64,000 bases of DNA from contig NSJX01000006.1 of the NCBI GenBank assembly GCA_002286715.1, forward strand, positions 620,001 through 684,000, given 5' to 3'. Origin of the DNA: Dentipellis sp. KUC8613. Lineage: Eukaryota; Basidiomycota; Agaricomycetes; Russulales; Hericiaceae. A model generated the notes under the pieces. That model saw nothing but the letters and a program-made list of their open reading frames with translations. It did not search any database and was not told the DNA's origin. The translations under genes were made by a program, and so were the position numbers. This document shows positions 50,124-61,827 of the stretch, in pieces. The first letter of the stretch is position 1. Each line of letters opens with the position of its first letter.

Positions 50124-51781
50124 CTACGCAATGTCCGACTCCAGCACAGGCGTTCTCGTTCCCTCGGTCGTCGTACCTGTCTTCAGCCCCGCCAACCTCC
50201 TCTCCAGCTCCTCCGTCTCCGCCGCTTCCCGCTCCTTCTCCTTCGCGCTCTGCTCCTTCTCCTCTTTGTCTTTCGTCTCTTGCTCCGCCTCCGCAGCAAG
50301 CGCCGCCAATTCGCGCTCGAGCTCGTCCTCGTCAAGGTCCACACCAGCCTCGACGCGCGCCATGTCGCCCCCGACGCGGATCGCGTCGTCGATCTCGCGC
50401 GCGTCGGTCGTCGCCTCGGCCAGCGCGTCGAGCGTCTTGTCGACCGAGTCGCGCTGCAGCGCGGGGTCTGCGAGGAGCGCTTTCAGTGTGGAGGTGCTTG
50501 ATTCGTAGGTCTTCATTATCTGCAACGGCGGTATTTAGCATCGTGGTCGGGTATAATGGATGAGAGGAAGGCGTACTTGAATGTCATCGGCGGCAGCTTC
50601 GACACGGATGAGCGTGCTCTGGAGGATCTCAAGGGAGCCAAGTCGCTGCTTCAGCAGTCCTTCGAGCTGCTTGCGCGAGCGGATGTAGGTCAGTGCGGCT
50701 GCTTGACGCTTAGCGCGCAATGCGTCAGACGCTTTCGCTGTGCATCTAATTTCCGAGTCGTATATGAATATACAGATAACATGATTAGAAGGGAAGTGGC
50801 ATACCCATCTATCCTCTGGTGAATATTGTCCACTTGGGCGCTAAGGCTCGCGACTGCGGTCTTCAGCTCGAGAATGCCGCGGTCTACGGAGGTGATTTCG
50901 AGCTGGTCGGGGGACGCAGACTCGACGAATTTAATGACCTAAAAAGCACTGTCAGAAATCAGCGATATCCAGGCAAACAAACCGCATACGTCTTTATCCA
51001 CCACAACCACCTTCTTATCCCTCTCAAGATACCTAACAAGCACCTTGAGATCCGCGTCAGACAGCACACCCCCCACAACCACACCCGCAAACGCCTCCCT
51101 GAACCCCTCAAAGCTATACAGCGCCTCCGCCCGCCCCGCGCCCGCCCTGCTCCTCTGGCGCGCCACCACCGCCTCCGCCGCGCGCTCGACCAATCCAACC
51201 ACGACATACTCCCCACGCACGCGGCGCCAGCGCTGCGCATCGCTCTCATGCCCGCCGTCGTCCGCGCCGACGATGCCCGTCTGCTGCAGCGCCCACCAGA
51301 GCGGCTTGCCGAGCACGAACGCCGCGACGCGGTACGGCAGCCAGCCCGGGTCGTAGATGCTCTGTGTGGCACTCGTGAATTGTGTCAGTGGGATTAGCGC
51401 GCGTGCGCTGCTGAGTTCGGCCTTTGCTAGGTTAGGGCTGTCAGCTGCTGTTCGCGTTCTGCGTGTTGGGAATGGGTGAGGACTCACGATGACGGTGCCG
51501 AGGCACAGCGGCTTGCCCGTGCCCTCGAAGCGCAGCGCCTCGGGCAGGTCGGGGTCAGCATGCAGGATGAGCTTGTCGGCAGAGTGCGGCTGCCAGCCCC
51601 GCGAGACGATCGCCTCGAGCGTGGAGCGCCACCAGGCGACGTTGGACTGGTAGGTCGTCGGGTTGGACTGCTTTTGCCGCGAGATGTCGGCGTAGAGCGA
51701 TTGCAGCCGGTGCGGGGAGGTGCCGGTGTAGGTGGGCAGGGAGGAGAGCTGCGTGAACGGGATGTGTGGAGTTGAGGACAT
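50124..51781 (-). CDS. CHM7: CHMP7-like ESCRT-III protein Chm7
   Basis: CHMP7/Chm7 recruits ESCRT-III to the nuclear envelope for sealing and pore surveillance. ATG 51779-51781 starts MSSTPHIPFTQLSSLPTYTG. The N-terminal tandem winged-helix region has SNVAWWRSTLEAIVSRGW, GWLPYRVAAFVLGKPLWWAL and YLERDKKVVVVDKDVIKFV. The Snf7-type C-terminal half is helical and charged (QLEITSVDRGILELKTAVAS; ALTYIRSRKQLEGLLKQRLG). It includes an acidic/basic coiled coil with RELAALAAEAEQETKDKEEK-type sequence and ends PVLESDIA. At least four introns. The start is 136 bp from a long inverted repeat. Confidence 0.87.
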
Positions 51782-51916
51782 GGTCGTGGTCGGTGGTGGG
51801 CTTTGCCCGGACGAAGATGGTGGCAGCTGCGAACAGCAGCTGAGGAGACTCGGGGGACACGAAGATGACGTGCACGTGCGGCGACGCGTCGGGAATTAGG
51901 CGCGCGTGCACGTTGT

Positions 51917-52561
51917 CACTGGGGGAAGGAACCAATTTCCGACGTGGGACATTGGGGGAACATAGCGAGGCCATGAACAATGTATATATTATTTGTTATC
52001 AAGGAACATGATAGTTACATAACCAATTTACAGCGATATTTTTGTGTCATGTAGCCCGGCAGTAAATAGCCTTTGTACCACGTGAGTACACATAGTGCAC
52101 ACGGATAAGGACATAGCCAATGGGCATGTTATGCGACCCCGAAACCATGCTCGGAACATAGCCTATGTCCCAAGCATGTTCCCTTTGTGTTACGGCAATG
52201 TACGCCCACATAGGTTATGTGCGGAGTGACCGGGTGTGACATAAAGGGAACATGCTTGGGACATAGGCTATGTCCCGAGCATGGTTTCGGGGTCGCATAA
52301 CATGCCCATTGGCTATGTCCTTATCCGTGTGCACTATGTGTACTCGCATGGTACAAAGGCTATTTACTGCCGGGCTACATGACACAAAAATATCGCTGTA
52401 AATTGGTTATGTAACTATCATGTTCCTTGATAACAAATAATATATACATTGTTCATGGCCTCGCTATGTTCCCCCAATGTCCCACGTCGGAAATTGGTTC
52501 CTTCCCCCAGTGTATGTTCCCCCAATGTCCCACGTCGGAAATCGGTTCCTTCCCCCAGTGT
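51917..52561. mobile_element. Long inverted-repeat (fold-back/MITE-like) element
   Basis: Arms 51917-52193 and 52236-52512 are reverse complements over 277 bp with no net length change and only a few mismatches. For example, CACGTG at 52080-52085 faces CGCATG, and TCGGAAC near 52151 faces a CCC variant. The spacer is 42 bp. Termini are CACTGGGGG...CCCCCAGTG. The right end carries an extra tandem copy of its terminal 48 bp (52466-52513, then 52514-52561). No transposase is present. Neither end has a clear target-site duplication; TGT beside the left end and TGT after the second right copy is a weak candidate. Confidence 0.85.
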
Positions 52562-53188
52562 GTGCGTCAGGCGCCCGTCGTCGTCATCTTTCTTTCACCT
52601 CGTCCAGACGCGTCAGACCCAGGACATATTCATTGTCCAATGACCGCGACCTTCTTTCCTTCAACATTGTATTATCTTATTCCTTGACTGTAAGCCCTTT
52701 GCTGCGCGCTCGCTTACCCCATAAGCCTGCATAACACCGTCGCGGGTCATGGACGGCCATGACCACACCATCTGCCCTCATCCTCACGGACCACGATCCA
52801 TCCTTGTCTCTTCCCCCAACTCCCTCGCCGAATAAAACTCGTTGGTCGACACCTGCGGCTGGCGGATCAAGGCGGCGTAGGAGGGTTTCCTTTTGATGCA
52901 CCTCCCAATTGAAGGGCCAAGGCAGTGCTGCCCCTGCCTTAGCCGCTTTGCTCATAGACCAACAACACGTTCCCCTGCGGGCCGGCCGCGGCTCTCCCCA
53001 GGCGGCACTTTGCTACTGAATCGCGGACTAGGATGCCCTGCCGGTACAGCACCGCAGGGTCGCTCGATCTGCCGGCTGATCACGATACAGCGATAATTAC
53101 CGACGTGCGCGTGTCTTCGGTATCTCTCTCTCTCTTTCTCCCTTCTTTTCTCCCTTCTTTCTCTGCTGCTTCTGTGTGACGCCCAGCC
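52562..53188. promoter_or_regulatory. Intergenic and promoter of first membrane-protein gene, with pyrimidine tract
   Basis: A CT-rich tract lies at 53121-53172, immediately upstream of the ATG, as in highly expressed fungal genes. The rest shows no gene. Short frames that read through the repeat end above are not supported. Confidence 0.45.
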
Positions 53189-54487
53189 ATGTCGTGGGGT
53201 GTGCAGGCATGTGTATTTTTGATGCTGTGGGTGGCGAGGGAGGTGGTGGCTCAGGTTTCGGCGCCGCAGTGCAGTGCGGGGTGGGACTGGGTGCGTGTTT
53301 TGGGTCTTCCTGTTTCTTCCTGCGCTCATCCCCGTGATATGTAGATGTATAACAGTCTCCACCAGTCCCCATGCGTCGTAGGCGCGTATATCGCTTCTGT
53401 GTGCAACAACGGCCGTAAGCCAGAGCCGTGTCCTAGTGTTCTGTGTGGGCGCATATTGACAAGAGTGTAGTGTTCAGCGTCGTGCCGCTGCCCTCTGGAC
53501 AGCATTATGTAGGGCCTGAGGCCGGGCTGAGCAGTCCTTGTCTCTGCAATACTGTCTCGTATTCGCTGTTCAGTGCGTGCGATCTTTGCCAAGGTGGCTT
53601 CCCGACAACGTACGTTCCATTTCATTCATAAATTTGCACAAGCTCATGCATGGAACGGTACCAGGTGGTCTGATTGGCATCTGAACTGTACTGCGGTGTC
53701 GCCCGATGGCGTGTAAGTATCCGCGCTTGTGGTTCGACTTTCTGCAGAGTTGAATGTGGCGGGCTTTAGGTTAGAAGTGGATATTCCGAATAGTACGAAG
53801 GTGCCACAGTGGGCTTTCCAGAATGTCACGGTAAATGCGACTCGATTCTTTGAGATTCTCTTTGCTCACATTGCTTGTTCTCAGGCGACGAATATGTGGA
53901 GCAATGCAACAGCTTTCAGTGTCGGCGGTACGTAGACCATTGATTCCCAATAGATTTCATTGTGTCTAACTAATCAATTCAGATGGCGTGGAATCCCCGG
54001 CACCTAGCGCCATCAACAGCTCTCATGGCAAATCGAACGTCGGCCCTATCGTAGGCGGTGTAGTGGGCGGCATCGGGGGCGCAATCCTGCTCGCAGGGGC
54101 CATCGGCTTCTTCATCATTCGTCAACGGCGGAGACGACTCTCCCACACGGCACCATCGGCGCTCTATGCTCAGGAATCGCTCAACAATCTGAATCCGAAC
54201 AAAGCTGTCTATCCCGTCGCTGGGCCAGAAGTGCCGAGACGGTACTACGTGCGTTTTATTCTGTTCCCTGCGAGCGCATCTATGTGCGAAGCACCGGCTG
54301 ACATCATGATCGTTATGATGCTTCACAGGACCCGTCTGACCCGGCCACATACCCGCCCATGTCCCAGATACCAAGCTCACCACCTATGCATGCACAAGCC
54401 GACGAAGTGCCGCAGGAACCAATGTACGGCGAGAACGGGTTTATCATGCAGCCGAATCGCGTGTATACAGGCCTTCCGGAGCTGTAG
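53189..54487 (+). CDS. Secreted/plasma-membrane single-pass protein, family member 1
   Basis: The signal peptide (MSWGVQACVFLMLWVAREVV, cut near Ala-Gln) is followed by a Cys-containing extracellular domain: CSAGWDW, MYNSLHQSPCVVGAY, SSPCLCNTVSYSLFSACDLCQ, then PQWAFQNVT. A short Ser/Ala stalk leads to a Gly-rich transmembrane helix (VGPIVGGVVGGIGGAILLAG, about 54040-54110) and a basic stop (RQRRRR). The cytosolic tail is Pro/Tyr-rich and ends YTGLPEL. No catalytic motif is seen. About six introns of 50-60 nt, with some joins inferred by matching the paralogue at 57127. Its role is unknown; the layout suits a cell-surface sensor or adhesion protein. Confidence 0.7.
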
Positions 54488-55559
54488 ACCGCCCGTTCGA
54501 ACCCCTTCGGCTCTTTCAGCTTGGCTTTGCGAGCTTCCGTGATGATTTACGGTATCGACTCACGACCATCCAGCAGTATCATGATTTCATTCACGACTTG
54601 ATCTATCTATCTATACACACACCCTAGGTCGACCGTGGACTTTCGTATTTATTGGCGCTCTGATCATGATGGCTGGTAGTCTTCGTCTCTGCTCGGGACT
54701 TGTTGTTTTTATCTTCAAGCAGGATCGGACCTGTAATCGTTTGTATCATTTACTCACTATACAGCACTTATTGCAGCACTTGGTGCTGTCTTCGATATCG
54801 CTATTTTGTCGAGTCCAGGTTACTTGTCGCAGACGGGCTGCACTTGTGGGCTCGCGCGGTGATATCAACTTTTGGTGGTTTTGCCGATATTTTTTCGCCC
54901 TCTGTTCTCAAGCCTCTAGGTGAGCCCCTTGACCATAATCTTCCATTTGCCAATACAGTACTGCGTCATGCATTAATATTATCAGACGATCACGACCCTG
55001 CAGTGGCAGTGGCATGCGGTGCGACCTCCCGCTCGTGCCTTACCCAAACTGGCTTTTGACTTGCGGGCATCACGGGCAATGGACAGGATTCGGGCCCACC
55101 AAAGGAGATTCGGAGCTGCCTGAGCGCTGTTTCAGGGTCAGGATGGGTTTGTTTTCTGGTGAGGTGCTCATTCGAAACATGAGACTATGTGGACGCGAGC
55201 TTTGAGCTTGGTGGCCGTTGGTGAGCGCATTCGTTTCTTTGGAAGAGTGGTAATCGACGGGTGCGGCAGTTGTTTGAAGGACTGCTCTTAGGGACACCGC
55301 CTTCGAATGCCTGATATTATCTCCCTGCTATTTACTTGAACATCTCAGAGTGGTACGGTGCTATTTTTGCCCTGGGATGAAGCAGTCACTGCAACTCTCA
55401 TCGATGCTGACAATCCTCCGGCTTGTCTGAAGCAGCTGCTATGCTCGATCGGCGGATACCTCGAGAAAAGTTGCAAAGACATGATGATCCTATGTTTCGA
55501 CCGTTTTTTCCAGGTGTCCATTCTGATATGATACACTGCACACTGGTGTATATGGTTAC
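54488..55559. other. Intergenic 1.1 kb, no gene seen
   Basis: After the first membrane-protein gene (stop 54487) the sequence has no supported exon. Short frames at 54666-55205 have no domain and differ from local codon bias. It may include the 3' UTR and part of the damaged copy that follows. Confidence 0.4.
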
Positions 55560-56461
55560 CCTCACTGTACAGTACCAGCGGCTTGAAGTATACCGACCTC
55601 TTGGCGAATCATGCAAGTTCTTGTGTCTGCAATGCAACTTCACGCACTCTTCTGACTGCATATGCCGCGTACAGGGACACCAACCACCGCGTGAGCCTCC
55701 CCGCCGGCGAGCAACCTAATAACGAAACCATAGCTCGGCTCTAGGGTCGACCAACTGTACCTCCGTGACTCTCGTACAGCGAAGAATGTGCGTCATTCTG
55801 CCGTAACCGCGTAAATTTGTATTGCTCATTATTATGTGCTAATTGCCTACGCCTGTCTCTGGGCGAGCGAGTGCTTCGCAATGGGTCTCGCTAGCAGCAG
55901 CATCTAGAACTGACAGTGAGCAGAATTTTATTTCCTCGCCTATCACAGTATGCGTCTTTTTCCTTGAAGGCGCAATTGGGTCGAGCCCTGGATCCCTGCC
56001 GTCCTCTATTGCGGTGCCGTCTCAGGCGCCGGCCCCATCTAAGTATACCCGAACCTACCAAACCGGATGCAAGCGTAGGCGGCATTGTAGGCGATGTTGT
56101 GGGTGTTGCTATCCTTACTCTCGTGGTCGCGTTCTTGCGTATCAGACGCTGTCTGGCGGTGGAGCTCGAAGCTGTGGCAGAGCCTCCATGTGCCGGTCTT
56201 GTCGTGGAAGATATTGGGGAGACTGCTATGTTCTGTAACCTGACAGCTTCGGACAGACACCACGTCCGTTTTTGTTCCGTGTCTGGCTCCATAGGTTGGC
56301 CTTCCCAGTTCCGTCCTTGAAATTTTGAGCATTCAATCAATCTCGGTGCGTTTCCGGACACAGCAACGTCGTACACGGATACAGAAGCCTCCACTCCCCC
56401 AGACCGTTTGCGCTCAGCTGGTCTGTTATACGACGACGGTACAGTGCAGGTGGAGCATTAA
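55560..56461 (+). pseudogene. Degenerate third copy of the membrane-protein family
   Basis: Pieces of the family appear in order but do not join well. A Cys segment at about 55611-55690 reads SSCVCNATSRTLLTAYAAY, against SPCLCNTVSYSLFSACDLC in the copy upstream. STNCTS-like text follows near 55750. A Gly-rich transmembrane stretch with basic stop lies at about 56075-56150 (VGGIVGDVVGVAILTLVVAF then RIRRCL). A tail runs to TAA 56459-56461. No start with signal peptide is evident, and stops break the reading between the segments. It could be a diverged but live gene with unusual splicing. I favour a decayed copy. Confidence 0.45.
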
Positions 56462-57126
56462 TGCAATCCAGTCCTACGAGTTACGGCGTCTGTGATTACT
56501 TACCTGAAGTTCGACATTTCGCGCTTTTTTTCGAGTTTTTTTTGTCCGCTTCAACGATGTCAATTCGGTGAACTCTGTACATGTGTCGTTGAGCTGGCCA
56601 CAGGATTACAGGGTTGACTTTGGCCTAGATTTCGCGTAGCAGCACTACTCCCGAGCTCGGAGATCACGATGCTCCCTGTCGGATCGGGCGCGTTCCGAAC
56701 TTTGGCGCGTCCGCCCAAAATGGAACTGCTTCCGAGGTCGATCCCAGTGTCACGCGCTCGACAACGCGTGCGACAGCCTCGAAGCCCTCGCTCGACGCGT
56801 GTTGTCGCAAATACACGCCGTGCTACACCTCTGCAGTGTTTGCCTTGTTACAATGACACTCAGCTCTGCTCTTTGTGCCATGTGGCTGTACGATTGGTGA
56901 ATGCACTAGACCGAGATGCGCGCTAGACGGGACATCCGGATCATTTGTTTGCGGGCCATCACAGAATATTTTGGGCCATGGGCAAATCACAACTTGTCAA
57001 CTTGTCGTGGCGGTGTGCAGGCACCATGGGCCAAGCGCCAACCCTTTTTATTAGTCAAGAAGGGGCTATGCGCGTGGTCGGAGCGCGCGACTTTCTTCTT
57101 CCCTCTTCCTCCTCCCGCCATCGACC
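56462..57126. other. Intergenic, promoter of second membrane-protein gene
   Basis: No supported gene. Pyrimidine-rich DNA at 57088-57120 sits directly before the ATG, as for the first family member. Confidence 0.4.
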
Positions 57127-58484
57127 ATGTCGACCTTCACCAGGGCTGCATCCCTCCTCACAGCCGTCGCTGCTCCGCTCTTCCTTGCTCAGCGAGTGGT
57201 CGGCCAGCTGTCCGCGCCCGACTGTCAGCCGGGTTTCCAATGGGTGCGTTGAACATTTTCTACGTCTAGAAAAGGTTTCTAACGACCTGTGTACGTCCAG
57301 TCGTACAATAGTCTCAATCAGACCCCTTGTTTGATTGCTGCGTATGTGGAGGCGGCTTGCGATGGTGGCCGTACGTCTATCACTGCCGTTCGCATCTATC
57401 TCTATCTGATCTCGCCACAGAATTCAGCATCCCACCTCTGGCGCCAAACCACCACTACACTGGGCCTACGGCGGGTCAAGGGAACCCTTGTCTGTGCAAC
57501 ACCGTCGCGTACTCGCTGATCAGTGCTTGTGATGCGTGCCAGGGGAATGCCCCGCTCCAGTGCGTGTTTCGGCGGAGTGTGCCACAATTGGGAAACTAAC
57601 GGGGGTGCTGGCGCGAATCAGGTGGTCTGAATGGGCGTTCAACTGCTCCTCAACTTCGCCCGACGGAACGTGAGTTGGACGATAGCGGCTCTGGAGCGCC
57701 TGTGGATCCTCATGTATTCTTGCTTCCAGGCTCCCCATTTCGGTTCCCAGTGGCACAAGAATACCGCAATGGGCATACCAGAATGTCACCGTGGGTATCA
57801 GCCTCATTTCCGCTTAGAAGCATATCTCAATCGTATTTATAGGGTACCGACTTGTGGAATAACCAGACCGCCTTCAATGTCGGTGGTAAGCACGATCCGG
57901 CAATTTACACAGCCAACACGCATTGATGATACTTTCCAGACGGTGTTGAGTCCACAGCGACTAGTGGCCCGACTGGAAGCAGCTCTGTGTCGATGACCAG
58001 CAGCCCTGGTGTGACGGGATCGCAAACAAGCGCGCCAAGCATCGGCGGGTCTAGCCACAAGTCGCACGCGGGCGCCATTGCAGGTGGTGTCGTTGGTGGT
58101 GTCGTCGGTGCTGCCCTCCTCGCTGGCTTGGGAGTATTCTTCTTCCTCCGCTATCGCCGCTCGCACCTGCCCCCCTCTGCTGCGTACACGCAAGGAGGCG
58201 CTCCACCTATGAGCCAGCCAGGATACGAAGGCTCCACTGGACCGTTCGCTGCGGGCACAACCGAGACGCCGAGGAAGTTTTACGTGAGTTCACACTTGCA
58301 TCGAAATCACAACGTGTGATGCTTACCTGCTATTGCGAACCAGGACCCGTCGGACCCCAGCACCTTCCCCACCTCGCCTTCTCCTTCGTCGCCCACGATT
58401 CGCACGACCGCCAACACGTACAACGGCGGCATGCAAGGCCTGCAGCCGAACCGCAGCCAGTACAACGGGCTGCCGGAGGTGTAA
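57127..58484 (+). CDS. Secreted/plasma-membrane single-pass protein, family member 2
   Basis: A paralogue of the 53189 gene. The signal peptide is MSTFTRAASLLTAVAAPLFL, then QLSAPDCQPGFQW, YNSLNQTPCLIAAYVEAACD, and NPCLCNTVAYSLISACDACQ. An Asn-rich glyco-type segment reads PQWAYQNVTGTDLWNNQTAF. A Ser/Thr stalk (57955-58060) leads to the Gly-rich transmembrane helix (AGAIAGGVVGGVVGAALLAG; about 58070-58140), then LRYRRSH and a Pro-rich tail ending NGLPEV (TAA 58482-58484). Intron positions match the first member, which supports both models. Function unknown. Confidence 0.72.
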
Positions 58485-60163
58485 GGTCTCATCTGACCAC
58501 TCCCCCTCGCCCATCTCGGAAGATTGGCTACGCACGCACGTCTTCCGGACCACCTCTGGATTTACGATCACGACCCTCTAATTCTGTATCACGCTTCCCG
58601 CTGCTCTGGCCGATCTCGCGACGCGCCGTAGCACCATTGTATAGGTTCCTTCTCGCGGAGATTCGTTCCACTCTGTATCTGCATTGCGGCGACTCGGCGT
58701 CGACCTTCTAATTATTCTTTATGGATTCCCGGCTTCGTTCTGGTGGTGGATGGATGGTCCGTAGTGGCGTTATGGCACCCGTCGTTCGCGTTCTCAAGGG
58801 ACCCTTCATGGCATTGGACGGCGCAATTAGCTTACGTTGTTAACGATATAACTAACTTCGAAGAATGCTTGGTTTTATTTATTCTCTCCATGTTGACGGG
58901 GGCTGTTACAATACACTCTGCTTGCTCATGTGTGATGGTGTGAGTTGCTGCGGGTCTTGTCAAGTATCACCCACATTTGAACATGATCCACTTGAGACTC
59001 AGCCTTTCGATGAACTGATCTTGTTCTCCCTCTAACCCCGTTCCTGTGTTCGTGGTTCGGCAGGCTCGGTGACAGAGGTACAATCCGATTGACAATTGAC
59101 AGGAAGACAGCCGCACATGCCTCAGCGAAGTGAATCAGACAATCCTGCCATGAACAGTATATATTTGAGAGCAGACAGCCTAGATAGTACACAGGAATTG
59201 CAAGGTATGCATACAGCACACAGGAAAGGCTATGAGGATGTCGGAAACGCCAGGTGACCGATTACACCCAAAGGGTTTGTACCAGGATGATCAGCCAAAG
59301 AGCGAACCTTTGTTCTGAGGCTGCTGGCGATGAGGGACTGCCGTGAGGGTGGGCAGTCGAACATGTGGTATAACAGCGCCTGGAGTAGTTGTTAAAAGAT
59401 GACCGCGCGTGATGACACTGCGGGGTATATGAACTTGATTGTTTAGGGCAGGTAGCGGTCGGTGAAACCCGCTGCTATGTCAACGGGGCCCGTCGACGTC
59501 CTTATAACTTCGTCCACCCTCAATCCACTCATTCGATAAAGTCTTCCATGATTTCTACGCGGTGGTTGATATACGGTGCGTGGCTGAACTCTTAGAGAAC
59601 TGCTGTCAGAAACCTCCGACATCAATTCGAGGAGGAAACAACTTCGAACCTGCTGCGCCAGATGATCTCAGTCTTCATTCTTTTGCAATGTTTTGATTTT
59701 CCAATGGCAAGGCGGAGAATCCCACGCCATAAGAGACAAGACCGAAAGCGAATGGTTGTGGCACCTCTGCAGGCGCTTCTACGATACTTCCAGATCGCGT
59801 TTCGCATTCCAAGCCCTCGAGCATTCTCGTTCTTGGGCTGAATCGCGCCACGAATCGCTTCTGAAACGTCAAGCCAGGTACCCCTATCGCGGCTTTCTCT
59901 ACCCGGCGTGACGTTCGAAATCTCAGCGCCTTCGAGCGCTACTTACAAACGCAGTGATTTATCGACCTGTACGCGTACTGACTTCATATCTCGTTAGGCT
60001 GTTACGCCATGCGTGCTTGATGCACGCCGTCCCTGGCGGCCATCGATGCCCACTGCACCGATGCTTGCTTAGGAATGCATCAGACCTGGGAGACTATAAA
60101 GAACACACCGAAGGTATGCATGTCGGAACCATCCTCACTACTCACCACCCCGACAACTTCACC
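58485..60163. other. Intergenic 1.7 kb before the first aldo-keto reductase
   Basis: Several ORFs of 60-97 codons lie here, without recognisable domains or conserved splicing. A TATAAA box at 60095-60100 lies 64 bp before the next ATG. I see nothing else that can be named. Confidence 0.4.
60095..60100 (+). promoter_or_regulatory. TATA box of the aldo-keto reductase gene
   Basis: TATAAAG is 64-69 bp upstream of the MANTP start. A TATA-like GATAAAAGG sits at 63796-63804 before the paralogue. Confidence 0.5.
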
Positions 60164-61233
60164 ATGGCAAACACACCCGTTAAGCTCAACGACGGCAGGT
60201 CCATCCCCTGGTTTGGCTTCGGCACTGGCACTGCGCTTTACGGCAAGGATGCCAAAGACTTGGTCGTCGCCGCCATCCAGAAGGGCTTTACCCACCTCGA
60301 CGGCGCGCAGTCGTATCAGAACGAGGATTCCCTGGGCGCCGGCATCGCCGCCTCGGGCAAGCCGCGCTCTGAGCTCTTCGTGACCACGAAATTGCACATC
60401 CTGCCGCCCGGCCAGACCGTCCGGGAGTCGCTGCTGGCGTCGTTGAAGAGGCTGCAGCTCGATTACGTCGACCTCTTCTTGATACATAACCCCATGGAAC
60501 ACCAGGGCCAGCTGAAGCAGGTCTGGAAGCAGTTCGAGGAGTTGCAGAAGGAGGGTCTGGCGAAGAGCATCGGCGTGTCCAACTTCCGGCAGCACCAGCT
60601 TGAGGAGATCTTGGATGGGGCCACCGTCGTTCCTGCCGTCAATCAGGTGAGCACATCCGCCGCCGGCGCTCGGCAGCTACACGCGCGCACTTGAAATAAA
60701 CTCACGCTCATGGCGACTTGAACAGATTGAGTACCACCCCTACCTTTTCAAGATTTCCCAGCCTCTTTTCGAGTTCCACAAGAAGCACGGTATCGCCATT
60801 GAAACGTTCGCAGGCCTGTCGTCGCTCTCCCGCGTTAAGGGTCCAGTCGATCCCGTGGTCACGGAGATCGCTGCGCGTCTGTCGAAGACCGCAGGGCGGC
60901 CGATTCCTGAGAATCACGTCTTGCTTCTGTGGCAGCGCCAGAGGGGTCTCATCTTCATTACGTGTGTTCTAGAAATGCTAGTGGGTCAATTGATTACTGA
61001 CATATCTTTCCCCTCTAGCACGACCACCAACGCGTCGCGGCTGGACGAGTACCTCAGTATCGCGAATACCCCCGAGCTGACGGCTGAAGAGCTCGCTGCC
61101 ATCGACGAAGCTGGCTCGAAGGAGCACCACCGTGTTTTCGTGAGTCCACCGGTGACTTGTACAGCTGAGCAATTTCTCAAGCCTTCAATTGTAACTCTAG
61201 GCACCTTACACCTACTGGCCTGCAGACGAGTAA
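60164..61233 (+). CDS. Aldo-keto reductase (D-xylose/aldose reductase type), copy 1
   Basis: An NADPH-dependent carbonyl reductase of the AKR superfamily. ATG 60164 starts MANTPVKLNDGRSIPWFGFG. The catalytic tetrad is visible: Asp and Tyr in LDGAQSYQNE, Lys in FVTTKLH, and His in DLFLIHNPME. GVSNFRQHQLEEI and IEYHPYLF (across the first intron) follow. The C-terminal NADPH-binding part usually reads like IPKSxxxxR; here it is HVLLLWQRQRGLIFITTTNASR across an intron. The final exon, after a 60-nt intron at 61141-61200, gives APYTYWPADE and TAA 61231-61233. Earlier in-frame ATGs (59954, 60117) are unlikely starts because the TATA box lies between. Substrate cannot be read from sequence. Confidence 0.88.
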
Positions 61234-61827
61234 AGGCAGAGGCATCAGAATCATGAGCCGACTGTTTCCTGTAATGAATTGTGAACAAATGACTCTCAAT
61301 ATTGTGTATTAACTAGTATCTTCACTCCCTTGTGCCAGCAACTACCTGAATATATCTGACCACCTGAAACGAGGCCGGGGATAATATTATTGTCATCGTC
61401 ACGGTCTTGATAATTGCATGCCTCGGCGCCTTGTGCATGTTGCGGCGCCGGCAGTCTATTTGAGAGTTGCACTGGCTCGACGCGCGTCATGCCGATCACT
61501 CTGACCTTGTATAGTCCGATTCAGCTTCAGCTGACGCTACACAGAGAGCTTGAAGATTTCGCTCCAAGCCACGAGCTCGAAAGCTATATTAGTCCAATCG
61601 GCACTCTGACCACCATCTTATCATCCAAGTACATGAAGTCGGACGATGCGCATGCCGTAGTCGTGTCCGTTCGGCAGAACCTAGCTACCACCTCAGTGAG
61701 GCCGGGGCGCCCACTCGCCTCCGAGGCCGTTACGGGCGTGCACATGGGCGCTCATGACAGTTCATTCAACCATTCAAATAGCCATGGTCATTGCAGCAGT
61801 ATGCCTTATCCCTTCCTGGTTCATGCC
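61234..61827. other. Intergenic between aldo-keto reductase 1 and rhomboid
   Basis: About 590 bp with no supported exon. The long + frame that starts at 61414 is in frame with the rhomboid start, but its first 138 codons look non-coding. Confidence 0.4.

Noticed and set aside
52449..52643. Small ORF with a repeated peptide CSPNVPRRK..VPSPS
   Set aside because: The repeat is caused by the tandem duplication of the inverted-repeat terminus, not by a protein gene.
54490..54510. GTTCGAACC-like T-loop suggesting a tRNA gene
   Set aside because: No acceptor, D-arm or anticodon arm can be folded around it.
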